A stretch of 64,000 bases of DNA from Salinispora oceanensis (GCF_000383575.1 NZ_KB911579.1:2202523-2266522); one strand, 5' to 3'; shown: positions 35,872 to 46,473, counted from the stretch's first letter. Notes: generated by a model not told the origin, from the letters alone. Numbers and translations are program-made.

Positions 35872-36894
35872 ATGCCTATCGCTTCCCCCGAGGCCTACGC
35901 GGAGATGCTGGACCGTGCCAAGGAAGGCCGGTTCGCCTACCCCGCGATCAACGTGACCTCCTCGCAGACCCTCAACGCGGCGTTGAAGGGCTTCGCCGAC
36001 GCGGAGAGTGACGGCATCATCCAGGTCTCCACCGGTGGTGCCGAGTACCTCTCCGGCCCCTCGGTGAAGGACATGGTCACCGGCGCGGTGGCCTTCGCCG
36101 CGTACGCGCACGAGGTCGCCAAGAAGTACCCGGTCAACATCGCCCTGCACACCGACCACTGCCCGAAGGACAAGCTGGACAAGTTCGTCCGGCCGTTGCT
36201 GGGTATCTCGCAGGAGCGGGTGCAGGCCGGTCAGGAGCCGCTCTTCCAGTCGCACATGTGGGACGGCTCGGCGGTGCCGGTAGCGGAGAACCTCACGATC
36301 GCCGAGCAGCTTCTCGGTGAGGCCGCCAAGGCCAAGATCGTCCTCGAGATCGAGGTCGGCGTGGTCGGCGGCGAGGAGGACGGCGTCGAGAACGCCATCA
36401 ACGAGAAGCTCTACACCACCGTTGACGACGGCCTGGCCATGGTTGAGGCGCTTGGCCTGGGAGAGAAGGGCCGCTACATGGCGGCGCTGACCTTCGGCAA
36501 CGTGCACGGCGTCTACAAGCCGGGCAACGTCAAGCTTCGTCCCGAGGTGCTCAACCAGATTCAGGCGGCGGTCGGGGCCAAGTACGGCAAGGACAAGCCG
36601 CTGAGCCTGGTCTTCCACGGCGGCTCCGGTTCGCTGCTGTCGGAGATCCGAGAGTCGCTGGACTACGGGGTGGTGAAGATGAACATCGACACCGACACCC
36701 AGTACTGCTTCACCCGTCCCGTCGCGGACCACATGTTCAGCAACTACGACGGGGTGCTGAAGGTCGACGGTGAGGTCGGCAACAAGAAGAAGTATGACCC
36801 GCGGGTCTGGGGCAAGGCCGCCGAGGCCGGGATGGCCGCCCGCATCGTCGAGGCCTGCGAGGACCTGCGTTCCACCGGCACCCGGATGAAGTGA
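35872..36894 (+). CDS. fba: Class II fructose-bisphosphate aldolase
   Basis: The ATG at 35872 follows TAAGGAGCG. The 340-residue product has the zinc site HTDHCPKD, the active-site region EIGVVGGEEDGV-like stretch (EVGVVGGEEDGVENAI), and the Gly-rich phosphate loop VFHGGSGS. Zinc-dependent class II enzyme of glycolysis and gluconeogenesis, normal length. It is followed by a strong hairpin (36911-36942) and then by the DUF3151 gene, the same order as in Streptomyces and Mycobacterium. Confidence 0.97.
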   Translation: MPIASPEAYAEMLDRAKEGRFAYPAINVTSSQTLNAALKGFADAESDGIIQVSTGGAEYLSGPSVKDMVTGAVAFAAYAHEVAKKYPVNIALHTDHCPKDKLDKFVRPLLGISQERVQAGQEPLFQSHMWDGSAVPVAENLTIAEQLLGEAAKAKIVLEIEVGVVGGEEDGVENAINEKLYTTVDDGLAMVEALGLGEKGRYMAALTFGNVHGVYKPGNVKLRPEVLNQIQAAVGAKYGKDKPLSLVFHGGSGSLLSEIRESLDYGVVKMNIDTDTQYCFTRPVADHMFSNYDGVLKVDGEVGNKKKYDPRVWGKAAEAGMAARIVEACEDLRSTGTRMK

Positions 36895-36910
36895 TCTGAT
36901 CGCCGTGTTG

Positions 36911-36942
36911 ACGGCCGGCTCCCGCAACCGGGAGCCGGCCGT
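36911..36942 (+). terminator. fba terminator hairpin
   Basis: ACGGCCGGCTCCCG and CGGGAGCCGGCCGT form a perfect 14-bp stem with a CAAC loop, 16 bases after the fba stop, followed by a short pyrimidine-rich stretch. Confidence 0.85.
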
Positions 36943-37168
36943 CGCTCTTGGCGCGTCCGGGGCAGCCCCGCCGGCAACCCTGGCGTCCCCGGCGGCGAAC
37001 CGGCAGCGGCTGTTGGCGCTACCCGGCGGTTGCCCGGCCAGATCGCGCCCGGAGCCGGTGACCAGCAGCGCGGCCGGCGAACGGCGGTAGGGTCGCTCGC
37101 GCGGCGTGGTGCGGTCGGGTCAGTCGACCCGCTCGCGGCTCGTCGGGGGAAGCGGGTTGAATAGGGCG

Positions 37169-37597
37169 ATGCAGAACCTGTTGCCGGAGCCACCGGCCAC
37201 CCTCCTGCCCGCGCACGATGAGGCCGACAGCGCCATCGCCGCCGCTGAGCAGAGCGGCGCCGACGAGGACTTCGCCGCGGTGGCGGCACGTTTCCCCACG
37301 TTCAGTGCGGCCTGGGCCGCGCTCGCGGTCCGTGCGTTCGCGGCGGACCAGGTGGTCCAGGCGTACGCGTACGCCCGCACCGGTTACCACCGGGGCCTGG
37401 ATCAGCTCCGCCGAAGCGGTTGGAAGGGACACGGTCCGGTGCCGTGGTCGCACGAGCCGAACCAGGGCTTCCTGCGTTGCCTCTGGGTGCTGTCCCGGGC
37501 GGCTGACGCCATCGGCGAGGCCGATGAGGCGGCCCGCTGCGCCCAGTTCCTCCGCGACTGCGACCCGGCCGCGGCGGACGCGCTGGCGAGCGACTGA
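37169..37597 (+). CDS. DUF3151 family protein
   Basis: The ATG at 37169 gives 142 residues, the normal length; the frame is open upstream but lacks features. The pattern LPEPPATLLP, AAWAALAVRAFAADQVVQAY, AYARTGYHRGLDQLRRSGWK and HEPNQGFLRCLWVLSRAA is diagnostic of DUF3151. The arrangement of helices recalls tetratricopeptide-like folds. It follows fba in most actinobacteria. The function is unknown; a link to central carbon flow is inferred from synteny only. Confidence 0.9.
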   Translation: MQNLLPEPPATLLPAHDEADSAIAAAEQSGADEDFAAVAARFPTFSAAWAALAVRAFAADQVVQAYAYARTGYHRGLDQLRRSGWKGHGPVPWSHEPNQGFLRCLWVLSRAADAIGEADEAARCAQFLRDCDPAAADALASD

Positions 37598-37664
37598 CCG
37601 GTCTTCGGACGACCGACGCCGGGCTGGCCGCGGCCAGCCCGGCGTACCGGCTCGTCCTGGTGGA

Positions 37665-39383
37665 TCAGAGCCCCTCGGCCACCGCGGCTGCGATCTTGAG
37701 CCAGGCGTCCCGGGCGGCCGACGAGAGCGCCGCGTACCGGAGCGGCTCGCCGGAGTCGATGAGCCGTTCGTACGGGGCCAGGAGCACTGCCCGGGTCCGC
37801 GCGGCGAAGTGCGCCTGAATCGCTGGCAGGTCGATCTCTTTCCGGGACGGCGGCATCGATACAACGGTCACCGCCTGCCGCACCAGTCGTTGCCGGCCGC
37901 TCTGCTCCAGATGGTCGAGCATCCGGGCGGCTGTCTCCGCCGAGTCGTTTCGGGCCGACATGGTCACCACCAACTGGTCGGTGGCGTCGATCGCGGCCTG
38001 CCAGTTCTGCGCCCGCACGTTGTTGCCGGTATCCACGAAGATCAGCTTGTAGAAGCGGCTGACCACCTCGCGGATCTCCGCGAATGCCGTAGCGGTGAGC
38101 ATCCCCCCACCGGTGGCGGACTCGTCCGACGCAAGGACGTCGAACATCCCCTCGCCCTGGGCCCGCACGTACTGTGACAGGTCCCCGACCCGCCCGTGCG
38201 AGCCGTGGAACTGATTCAGATCGCGCAGCAGGTCTCGCACCGTACGGGCGTGGAAATCCTGCTGGGCGCGCATTCCCAGGGTGCCCTGCGTCTCGTTGTT
38301 GTCCCAGGCCAGGACGTAGCCGCCACGCTTCTGACCGAAGGTCATGGCGAGTAGCAGGATCGCCACCGTCTTACCGGCGCCGCCCTTCGGGTTGACCACG
38401 GTCACCTGTCGAAGCCCGCCGAAGTTGCGGCGGACCATCTCCACGTCGCGGCGTAGCTCCTGCTCCTGACGGCCGGGCGGGAGACGGAGCCCCATCCTGT
38501 TGGCCATCGCCCGAACGCCCATGGTGGCCATCGGGTCCGCCGGGCGTAACTGTCGGCGCCGGGCGAAGTCCTCGGCAGTGGGCGGCGTCTGCCCCGTTGA
38601 CGTCCATCCGGCTGCCGGCGGTACGGGGCCGGCGTGCGTTGGTGGTGGGTAGGGTGCCGGTCCTGCCGGTGGCAGCTCGGCGGTGGGTGGTCCTGCTGGC
38701 GGTGGGCCGGCGGTTGGGTAGGGCGTCGGGATGGTTGCCCTGCCCGCGGCCGGTCCGGCCGTCGGGGCGGGCGGTACACCAGACTCCGGTCCGTGGGGAT
38801 GGGCCGGTCCGTGGGGATGGGCCGGGCCGGGGCGGTCCCCGCCCGAGCCCCCCGGGTCGTAGCTGGCAGCACCCGGGTGGCTGACAGCGTCCTCCGGTGC
38901 TGGGCGTTGCGGTGGCGCCACCCATGGCGACTCGGTCGAGGTGCCGCCGCGGCCATCCCAGGCAGCTCTGTCGCCAGCGGCCCCGCTCTCCGTCGACGCC
39001 TCGGCGGTCGGTCTACCTCCGGTCGACGTCCCGGGTGCCGGACCGGTCGGGTCGAGGCTGAACGGCTGGTGGAGATTGACGCCGGGAGTCGGTGCCAGGT
39101 TGGGGGCGTGGGGCGCCGAGGGGGCATCGGTTACCGCGCTGCGTGGATCGCTGTCCGGGTTCGGCGCCCAGGCGCGTGCCGCGTCGGAGGGGGCGCTCGC
39201 CCACCCCGCGGGGGCCGGCGTCCCGTCGGGCGGCGAAGGGGGCTGGTTCTGGTCGTCCGGTCCCGGCGTGGGCGACCAGGACACCGGGTCGACCTCGGCC
39301 GCCGGCCACAAGGGCTCGATGTCCCGCTCCGGCGTCGGCTGCTGGCCAGACGTGTACGACCGGTCGACGTTCTCGTCCACCAT
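37665..39383 (-). CDS. MinD/ParA-like ATPase with long proline-rich N-terminus
   Basis: The ATG at 39383 follows GGGGAGGAG, giving 572 residues. Residues 1-270 are low-complexity and Pro/Ala/Gly-rich. The ATPase domain has a deviant Walker A (VVNPKGGAGKTVAILLLA), Walker B-like LIFVDTGNN, and DATDQLVVTMSARNDSAE. This architecture, a disordered Pro-rich part plus a SIMIBI ATPase, matches EspI-like proteins tied to type VII secretion and to membrane localisation in actinobacteria. No ESX genes are adjacent, so the partner is unknown. Antisense frames over the first half are shadows of the composition. Confidence 0.85.
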   Translation of the reverse strand: MVDENVDRSYTSGQQPTPERDIEPLWPAAEVDPVSWSPTPGPDDQNQPPSPPDGTPAPAGWASAPSDAARAWAPNPDSDPRSAVTDAPSAPHAPNLAPTPGVNLHQPFSLDPTGPAPGTSTGGRPTAEASTESGAAGDRAAWDGRGGTSTESPWVAPPQRPAPEDAVSHPGAASYDPGGSGGDRPGPAHPHGPAHPHGPESGVPPAPTAGPAAGRATIPTPYPTAGPPPAGPPTAELPPAGPAPYPPPTHAGPVPPAAGWTSTGQTPPTAEDFARRRQLRPADPMATMGVRAMANRMGLRLPPGRQEQELRRDVEMVRRNFGGLRQVTVVNPKGGAGKTVAILLLAMTFGQKRGGYVLAWDNNETQGTLGMRAQQDFHARTVRDLLRDLNQFHGSHGRVGDLSQYVRAQGEGMFDVLASDESATGGGMLTATAFAEIREVVSRFYKLIFVDTGNNVRAQNWQAAIDATDQLVVTMSARNDSAETAARMLDHLEQSGRQRLVRQAVTVVSMPPSRKEIDLPAIQAHFAARTRAVLLAPYERLIDSGEPLRYAALSSAARDAWLKIAAAVAEGL

Positions 39384-39452
39384 GGCTCCTCCCCATGCCT
39401 CCTGCTGAGGATATGCCTCGGGAAAAGGCCCGAGTCGGCTACCGGTGTGCGG

Positions 39453-40472
39453 TCAGGGAGACCAGACCGCCCACGCGCCCGGCTCGGTCCACCAGGACCG
39501 TTTCCGCTTCAGCTCGCCCTCGGCGCCGTCGTCAAGGAACGGGATCGCCCCCTCCCGGGGCACCACGGCCACCGCCCGACCACGGGCGCGACGAACCTCC
39601 AACCGGACCCGGCGGCGACCCCACCGGGACGCGGTGCGGACCGGGACCGCCACCGCGACCTCGACCAGACCGTCGCCCGGGTCGGGGGCGGCGAGCAGGG
39701 TCACGTCGGCCAGCTGGGCGTACCCACCGGCGTTGCCGATGGCGCAGGCCAGCAGCGGGTCGTCACCGGCGGAGAGGAGCGTGTCGTCGACCTCGACCCG
39801 GCCGCGCCAGTGCAGCGGCTGGCCCCCCTCGTCGGCCGCGCCGAGCAGCGCGCCGTCCAGCGTGACCGAGCCGGCGTCGTTGCGCAGCAGGTCGAGCCGG
39901 CGGGGCGTGCCCTCCAACACCGCTGCCGCCACCGCCACCGGGTTGCGGGGCAGCCCGAGCTGCGCTGCCAGATCTCGGGGTTGGCTGCCGCCGCGGGCTG
40001 GGTCGAGCGGCAGCACGCCGACCGGTGGCAGGTCCGGCACGGTCCGGTTGGCCGGCAGATCCGCCGGGCGGCGGCTCGGCGGCGGGGCGTACCGCCGGAC
40101 GAGGCGACGTAGGACGGTGCGCAACTGGGCGTCACTGGCGGTGCCGACGATCAGTCGGGTGCGGGAACCGGGGTCGGGCCAGCCGAGGCCGTCCGGTCGA
40201 GGTGGGCCATCGAGGCGGCTCAGCACCTCGTCGATCTCCCGCTCGGAACGGGCGGTCACCAGGTCGACCCGTGCACCCCGGGCGGTGAGTGCGTCCGCGC
40301 AGGCCAGCACCGGTACGCGGGGGGTCTCGCAGCGTTCGGTCGAGGGCTTGCCGTTGGTCTTGTCGGTGTCGCCGTTGGCCTTGTCGGTGTCGCCGCAGCA
40401 GGCACCGTCGCTGCCGCAGCTGCCCGGCACGTCCCGTTCCGAGCCGAGGGTGAGCAGCACCACGTCGTACAC
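39453..40472 (-). CDS. YegS/diacylglycerol-kinase-like protein with Cys-rich insert
   Basis: The 339-residue product starts MYDVVLLTLGSERDVPGSCG. Its C-terminal two thirds resemble the all-beta domain of YegS/DAGK lipid kinases: LDLLRNDAGSVTLDGALLG, LLACAIGNAGGYAQLADVTL and ARGRAVAVVPREGAIPF. The N-terminal kinase half is reduced and lacks a clear GGDGT motif, so kinase activity is doubtful. A Cys-rich insert at residues 19-50 has SCGSDGACC and two copies of DTDKxNG, likely a local duplication. It is read divergently from purA. It might bind a nucleotide or lipid without catalysis. Annotated as DAGK-like in relatives, from memory. Confidence 0.65.
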   Translation of the reverse strand: MYDVVLLTLGSERDVPGSCGSDGACCGDTDKANGDTDKTNGKPSTERCETPRVPVLACADALTARGARVDLVTARSEREIDEVLSRLDGPPRPDGLGWPDPGSRTRLIVGTASDAQLRTVLRRLVRRYAPPPSRRPADLPANRTVPDLPPVGVLPLDPARGGSQPRDLAAQLGLPRNPVAVAAAVLEGTPRRLDLLRNDAGSVTLDGALLGAADEGGQPLHWRGRVEVDDTLLSAGDDPLLACAIGNAGGYAQLADVTLLAAPDPGDGLVEVAVAVPVRTASRWGRRRVRLEVRRARGRAVAVVPREGAIPFLDDGAEGELKRKRSWWTEPGAWAVWSP

Positions 40473-40539
40473 GGGTCGCAGCCTCCTGCCTTTGCGCGCG
40501 AACCCCTGCCGGCCGCGCCGTCACTTCTTGTTAGCCTGA

Positions 40540-41889
<1,350 letters not shown>

Positions 41890-41956
41890 GTTCCCCGCCG
41901 CCCGTCCCTACCCCAGGACCGAGCGGGCCGCGAGTGGGGGCCGTAGGATCATCCCC

Positions 41957-43207
41957 GTGCGGGTACTTCTGATTGGTAGCGGTGGGCGGGAGCATGCCCT
42001 CGCGCTCGGGTTGGCGGCCGATCCCTCGGTCGAGGTGCTTTTCGCCGCGCCGGGGAACCCGGGGATCGGCACGGTCGCCGGGATGCGGGACGTGGTCTTC
42101 ACCGATCCGGCTGCGGTGGCGGCGCTCGCGGTCGAGTGCAACGCGGACCTGGTGGTCGTGGGGCCGGAGACGCCGCTGGTCGCCGGGGCCGCCGACGCCG
42201 TGCGAGCCAAGGGCGTCCCCGCCTTCGGGCCGTCCGCGGCCGCCGCGCGCCTGGAGGGGTCGAAGGCCTTCGCCAAGGACGTGATGACCGCCGCCGGGGT
42301 GCCGACCGCCCGCGCGTACAGCTGCGCCGACGCCGAGAGCGTCGGTCGGGCGCTGGATGACTTCGGCGCGCCGTACGTGGTCAAGAACGACGGCCTCGCC
42401 GCGGGTAAGGGCGTCGTGGTCACGGAGGACCGCCGGGTGGCCGAGGAGCACGCACGGGAGTGCGGCCAGGTCGTGATCGAGGAGTATCTCGCCGGCCCCG
42501 AGGTCTCCCTCTTCGTCGTCACCGACGGTGAGACGGCCGTCCCGCTGCTGCCCGCGCAGGACTTCAAGCGGGTCGGGGACGGCGACACCGGGCCGAACAC
42601 CGGCGGCATGGGGGCGTACGCACCGCTGCCGTGGGCGCCACCCGGGCTGGTCGACGAGGTGATGCGCGACATCGTCCACCCCACCCTGGCCGAGCTGCGT
42701 CGGCGCGGCACGCCGTTCGCCGGGCTGCTCTACGTCGGCCTGGCGATCACCGCCGCCGGCCCCCGGGTGATTGAGTTCAACGCCCGCTTCGGCGACCCGG
42801 AGACGCAGGTCGTCCTGGCGTTGTTGGAGACACCGCTCGCCGGGCTGCTGCACGCCGCCGCCACCGGTGAGCTGGCTGCGCACCCGCCGCTGCAGTGGCG
42901 TGCGGGCGCGGCGGTCACCGTCGTGGTGGCTGCCGAGGGATACCCGGCGAAGCCGCGCACCGGCGACGTGATTCTTGGGGCGGAGGTCTCGGGCGTCATC
43001 CACGCGGGCACGGTGCGTCGGGCTGCCGACGGTGCGCTGCTCTCCGCGGGCGGCCGGGTCCTCTGCTGCACGGCCACCGGCTCCGACCTGGCCGCTGCGC
43101 GCGACGCCGCCTACGAGTTGGTCCGCGGCATCGAGCTGGCCGACTCGCACCATCGCACCGACATCGCCGCCGCGGCGGTGGACGGCCGGATCACCCTTCC
43201 CGGCTGA
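41957..43207 (+). CDS. purD: Phosphoribosylamine-glycine ligase
   Basis: The GTG at 41957 gives 416 residues beginning MRVLLIGSGGREHALALGL, the standard PurD N-terminus; longer frames upstream overlap purA and are not used. The ATP-grasp domain shows PYVVKNDGLAAGKGVVVT, PLLPAQDFKRVGDGDTGPNT, GGMGAYAPLPW and IEFNARFGDPETQVVL. It joins glycine to phosphoribosylamine, step two of IMP synthesis. It probably shares a transcript with purA. Confidence 0.97.
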   Translation: MRVLLIGSGGREHALALGLAADPSVEVLFAAPGNPGIGTVAGMRDVVFTDPAAVAALAVECNADLVVVGPETPLVAGAADAVRAKGVPAFGPSAAAARLEGSKAFAKDVMTAAGVPTARAYSCADAESVGRALDDFGAPYVVKNDGLAAGKGVVVTEDRRVAEEHARECGQVVIEEYLAGPEVSLFVVTDGETAVPLLPAQDFKRVGDGDTGPNTGGMGAYAPLPWAPPGLVDEVMRDIVHPTLAELRRRGTPFAGLLYVGLAITAAGPRVIEFNARFGDPETQVVLALLETPLAGLLHAAATGELAAHPPLQWRAGAAVTVVVAAEGYPAKPRTGDVILGAEVSGVIHAGTVRRAADGALLSAGGRVLCCTATGSDLAAARDAAYELVRGIELADSHHRTDIAAAAVDGRITLPG

Positions 43208-43240
43208 CCGCCCGCCGGCGCCTGCCGGTGGCCCGCCGGC

Positions 43241-44578
43241 TCATCGGGAAGCTGGCGGGTCGCGGTGCGCGGCGGGCAGCCACTGCTCGCCGAGCGGCAC
43301 CGGCCCCTCGCTCCGTCCTGTCGTCCCACCGGGCGGGGCGGGCGGATACCGGGGCGGGTCGTCCAACGCCGCCAGCACCGGCAGTGGCGCGGCGACCAGC
43401 ACGGCCACCAGGAGCGCACCGGCGAGCACCAGGAAGGCGGTGGCCAGGCCCAGCCACTCCACCAGCGGGCCGGCCAGCAGGTAACCGGCGGGCCCGGCGG
43501 CGTACGCGAACGAGGTCATCACGCCGACCACCCGGCCGCGAAGCCGCTCCGGGGTACGGGTCTGCATGGCGTAGTTGGCCAGCGGGCTGACCGGCCCGTA
43601 GGCGAGCCCGACCAGGCCGGCGAAGGCGAGCATCCCCGGGTACGGGGGCAGGAACGCGAGCCCGAGCAGGGCCAGGCCGGTGATCACGAGGGCGACGGCT
43701 AGCAGGGAGCGGCGGCGGATGAACCGACCGGCCGCCGACGAGCCCAGCGCGCCCGCCACGGCTCCGGCGCTCATCGCCATCAGGACGGTACCGAGGCGGG
43801 CGGGTTCACCTTCGGCGACGAACCAGGCGGGCAGCAGCACTCCCTCGACCGGCAGGTAGAGCGCGACCAGCACCATCGTGATCAGGGAGAGGGTGCGCAG
43901 CAGTGGGTCCCGCCAGACGAAGCCCAGCCCTTCCAGCGTGCCCCGCCACAGGCCGTTGGGTGGGCGGTCGGGGCGGCCCGCGCCGGGCAGCCGGACGGCC
44001 GCGACCAGGAGAACCGACAGCGCGAAGCCGGCGGCGGTGACCCAGAACGTCGCCTCCGGGCCGACCGTGGCGATGAGCAGGCCGCCGACTCCGGGGCCGA
44101 TCAGGAAGGCCAGCCCGAAGATCGCTTCGTGTACGCCGTTCGCCCGCTCGATCCGCCAGCCGGCGGCCTGCGCGGCGGCGGGCAGCAGCGTCTCGCGGGC
44201 GGTCATTCCGGCTGGGTCGAAGACCGCGCCGAGGACGGCCAGCGCGACGATCCAGCCGAGGTTCAGCCCGACCAGGGTGTCAACGAGGGGGATGGCGGCG
44301 ACCGAGACGGCGGAGAGGGCGTCGGAGGCCAGCGCGGTTCGGCGACGCCCGAGCAGGTCAACGACCGTGCCGGAGAAGAGGCTGGACAGCAGGAGCGGTA
44401 GTCCGCTGGCGGCGGCCACCACGCCGGCCGCGGTGGCGCTGCCGGTGCGTTCCAGGACCAGCCAGGGTAGCGCCACGATGGCCACGCCGTTGCCGGTGGC
44501 CGAGAACAGCGCCGCCGCCTCGACCAGCAGCAACGGTGTCCGGCGGCGGTGTTCGGTCTGAGTCATTGCGAAGATCAT
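43241..44578 (-). CDS. MFS transporter
   Basis: The 445-residue product from the ATG at 44578 (an ATG at 44566 is an alternative) has about 12 membrane segments. The MFS-type loop motif after helix 2 is DLLGRRRTALASDALSAV. LIGPGVGGLLIATVGPEATF in the middle is typical of exporter-type MFS_3 members such as enterobactin exporter-like proteins. The C-terminal tail is Pro-rich and hydrophilic. It is likely a drug or metabolite efflux pump. It stands alone between convergent purD and the fatty-acid operon. Substrate unknown. Confidence 0.88.
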   Translation of the reverse strand: MIFAMTQTEHRRRTPLLLVEAAALFSATGNGVAIVALPWLVLERTGSATAAGVVAAASGLPLLLSSLFSGTVVDLLGRRRTALASDALSAVSVAAIPLVDTLVGLNLGWIVALAVLGAVFDPAGMTARETLLPAAAQAAGWRIERANGVHEAIFGLAFLIGPGVGGLLIATVGPEATFWVTAAGFALSVLLVAAVRLPGAGRPDRPPNGLWRGTLEGLGFVWRDPLLRTLSLITMVLVALYLPVEGVLLPAWFVAEGEPARLGTVLMAMSAGAVAGALGSSAAGRFIRRRSLLAVALVITGLALLGLAFLPPYPGMLAFAGLVGLAYGPVSPLANYAMQTRTPERLRGRVVGVMTSFAYAAGPAGYLLAGPLVEWLGLATAFLVLAGALLVAVLVAAPLPVLAALDDPPRYPPAPPGGTTGRSEGPVPLGEQWLPAAHRDPPASR

Positions 44579-44662
44579 CGTAGCCAGTCCGTCGGGACTG
44601 GCAGCGGCGGATCACAGTGTTGATGGATCTGGTGACGGCGCCGGCCGTGCGGAGCTCGGGGC

Positions 44663-44701
44663 CACTCCCCGGGCCCGGCAGCATCCGGGCCCCAGGGAGT
44701 G
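44663..44701 (-). terminator. Terminator of the acyl-CoA dehydrogenase operon
   Basis: CACTCCCCGGGCCCGG pairs with CCGGGCCCCAGGGAGTG with one bulge and a 6-base loop, about 50 bases beyond the acyl-CoA dehydrogenase stop on the minus strand. Confidence 0.65.
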
Positions 44702-44749
44702 ACCGGGGGAACGTCCGGGTGGGGGAGTGGCCGGGGATCCCGGCGCGGG

Positions 44750-45964
44750 TCAGCGGATCTGGACGCCGGAGATGGCGCGGGCGACGACGAGTCGCTGGAT
44801 CTCGGAGGTGCCTTCGAAGATGGTGTAGATCTTGGCGTCTCGGTACCACCGCTCGACCGGGTGGTCGCGGAGGAAGCCGGCGCCGCCGAGCAACTGCACC
44901 GCCTTCTCGGTCGCGCTGACCGCGACCTCGCTGGCCTTCAGCTTGGACATCGAGCCCTCGCCGGCGATGAAGGCCCGGTTGTTGCGCCCCATCCAGGAAG
45001 CGCGCCAGACCAGCAGCCGGGCGGCGTCGATCTCCATCTTCATGTCGGCCAGCGCGAACGCCACCGCCTGGTTCTCGATAATCGGTCGGCCGAACTGAAC
45101 CCGTTCCTTCGCGTAGTCCAGCGCGTACTCGTAGGCGGCCCGGGCCACCCCGATCGCCTGCGCGCCGACGGTCGGCCGGGAGAGCTCGAACGTACGCATC
45201 GCCGCCTGGGAGGCGGCCCGCCGGCCGGAGCGGGCCCGGGCGAGCCGTTCGTCCAGCGCGTCCTTGCCGCCGAGCAGGCAGCGGCCGGGTACGCGGACGT
45301 CGTCGAGGAAGACATCGGCGGTGTGCGACGCGCGTAGGCCCAGCTTGCGGAGCTTGCGGGTCGCGGCGAGCCCGGGGGTGCCCGGCGGTACGACGAAAGC
45401 CGCCTGCCCGCGGGAACCGAGTTCCGGGTCGACCGAGGCGGTGACGACGTGCACGCCGGCGATTCCGCCGTTGGTCGCGTACGACTTCTGGCCGCTGAGG
45501 ATCCACTCGTCGGCGGCCTCGTCGTAGACCGCGCGGGTGCGCATCGCGCCGACGTCGGAGCCCGCCTCGGGTTCGCTGGTGCAGAACGCCGCGACGGCGG
45601 GGGACTCGAGGTCGCCGAAGCACTGCGGCACCCACTCCATCAGCTGCTCTGGCGTGCCGGTGCCGTAGATGGCGGCCACGGCGAGGCCGGTGCCGAAGAT
45701 GCTAAGGCCGATGCCGGAGTCGCCCCAGAAGAGTTCCTCACAGGCGATCGGTAGGGAGAGGCCGCTGGGGTCGCCCCAACAGGTGGCGAGGAACTCGAAG
45801 TCGTAGAGGCCGACCTTGGCCGCTTCCTGGATGATCGGCCACGGGGTCTCCTCCCGCGCGTCCCACTCAGCCGCGGCTGGGCGAACGACCTCGCTGGCGA
45901 AGCCGTGCACCCAGTCACGAAGATCCCGCTGCTCCTCGGTCAGATCGAGCGAGAACTCGGCCAC
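44750..45964 (-). CDS. Acyl-CoA dehydrogenase
   Basis: The 404-residue product has the three-part ACAD fold: ADEWILSGQKSYATNGGIA in the middle beta domain, AAFCTSEPEAGSDVGAMRTR (FAD/substrate contact region), and the C-terminal helical domain with VQLLGGAGFLRDHPVERWYR DAKIYTIFEGTSEI, where the Glu of FEGTSE is the usual catalytic base site. It introduces the 2,3-double bond in acyl-CoA using FAD. It starts 2 bases after the SCP2 gene, so the two are one operon controlled from the TetR operator at 46457. It resembles mycobacterial FadE enzymes; FadE5 equivalence is only suggested by the neighbours. Confidence 0.93.
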   Translation of the reverse strand: MAEFSLDLTEEQRDLRDWVHGFASEVVRPAAAEWDAREETPWPIIQEAAKVGLYDFEFLATCWGDPSGLSLPIACEELFWGDSGIGLSIFGTGLAVAAIYGTGTPEQLMEWVPQCFGDLESPAVAAFCTSEPEAGSDVGAMRTRAVYDEAADEWILSGQKSYATNGGIAGVHVVTASVDPELGSRGQAAFVVPPGTPGLAATRKLRKLGLRASHTADVFLDDVRVPGRCLLGGKDALDERLARARSGRRAASQAAMRTFELSRPTVGAQAIGVARAAYEYALDYAKERVQFGRPIIENQAVAFALADMKMEIDAARLLVWRASWMGRNNRAFIAGEGSMSKLKASEVAVSATEKAVQLLGGAGFLRDHPVERWYRDAKIYTIFEGTSEIQRLVVARAISGVQIR

Positions 45965-45966
45965 TG

Positions 45967-46419
45967 TCAGCTCTTGGGAATATCGAAGAGGTTCGCGATG
46001 TTGGCGGCCAGCCCCAGATCGCCCTTGGCCTTCAACTTGCCACTCATGAACATCATGACCGGGTTGGCGCTGCCGGAGACGGTCTTGAGGAACTCCACCG
46101 GGCCCAGGGTGAGGCTCAGCTTCGGGTCGTGCTGGGAGGTCTGGTTGACGGTGCAGGCGCCGTCGGCGATGACCACCTCGTAGGTGTCGGTGCCGCCGTC
46201 GGGACCGCCGGTGATGTTCCAGTGGATGACCGTGTTGGTCGAGCCCGCCCGGTCGGCGCGGAACAGCTGCGGCATCCGGCCGAAGACCTCGTCAAGGACC
46301 TTGCCGCGGAGGTCACCCGACATCATCTCGGTGATCTTGTCGTCGGGGGTGGACTTGACCAGCTGCGCGAACTCCTTGGGTCCGACGTTCGCGAACTTGG
46401 CCGGGTCGAAGTCAGTCAT
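45967..46419 (-). CDS. SCP2 sterol-binding domain protein
   Basis: The ATG at 46419 follows GGAAGGTG and gives 150 residues. The domain pattern is VFGRMPQLFRADRAGSTNTV, VIHWNITGGPDGGTDTYEVV, DPKLSLTLGPVEFLKTVSG and MFMSGKLKAKGDLGLAANI, the last being the typical SCP2 lipid-cavity segment. It probably carries a fatty acyl chain or acyl-CoA for the adjacent dehydrogenase. First gene of the operon; its start lies 37 bases from the TetR operator. Confidence 0.92.
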   Translation of the reverse strand: MTDFDPAKFANVGPKEFAQLVKSTPDDKITEMMSGDLRGKVLDEVFGRMPQLFRADRAGSTNTVIHWNITGGPDGGTDTYEVVIADGACTVNQTSQHDPKLSLTLGPVEFLKTVSGSANPVMMFMSGKLKAKGDLGLAANIANLFDIPKS

Positions 46420-46456
46420 GGGGCGCACCTTCCGAAATTGACTACTCGCGCGTAAC

Positions 46457-46472
46457 CCTACGCACGAGTAGG
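46457..46472. promoter_or_regulatory. TetR operator, SCP2/TetR intergenic region
   Basis: CCTACGCACGAGTAGG (CCTAC-N6-GTAGG) lies between the divergent SCP2 and TetR genes. A wider arm pair CTACTCG (46442-46448) and CGAGTAG (46465-46471) overlaps it. The same pattern occurs at 50179-50194. Confidence 0.75.
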
Positions 46473-46473
46473 T

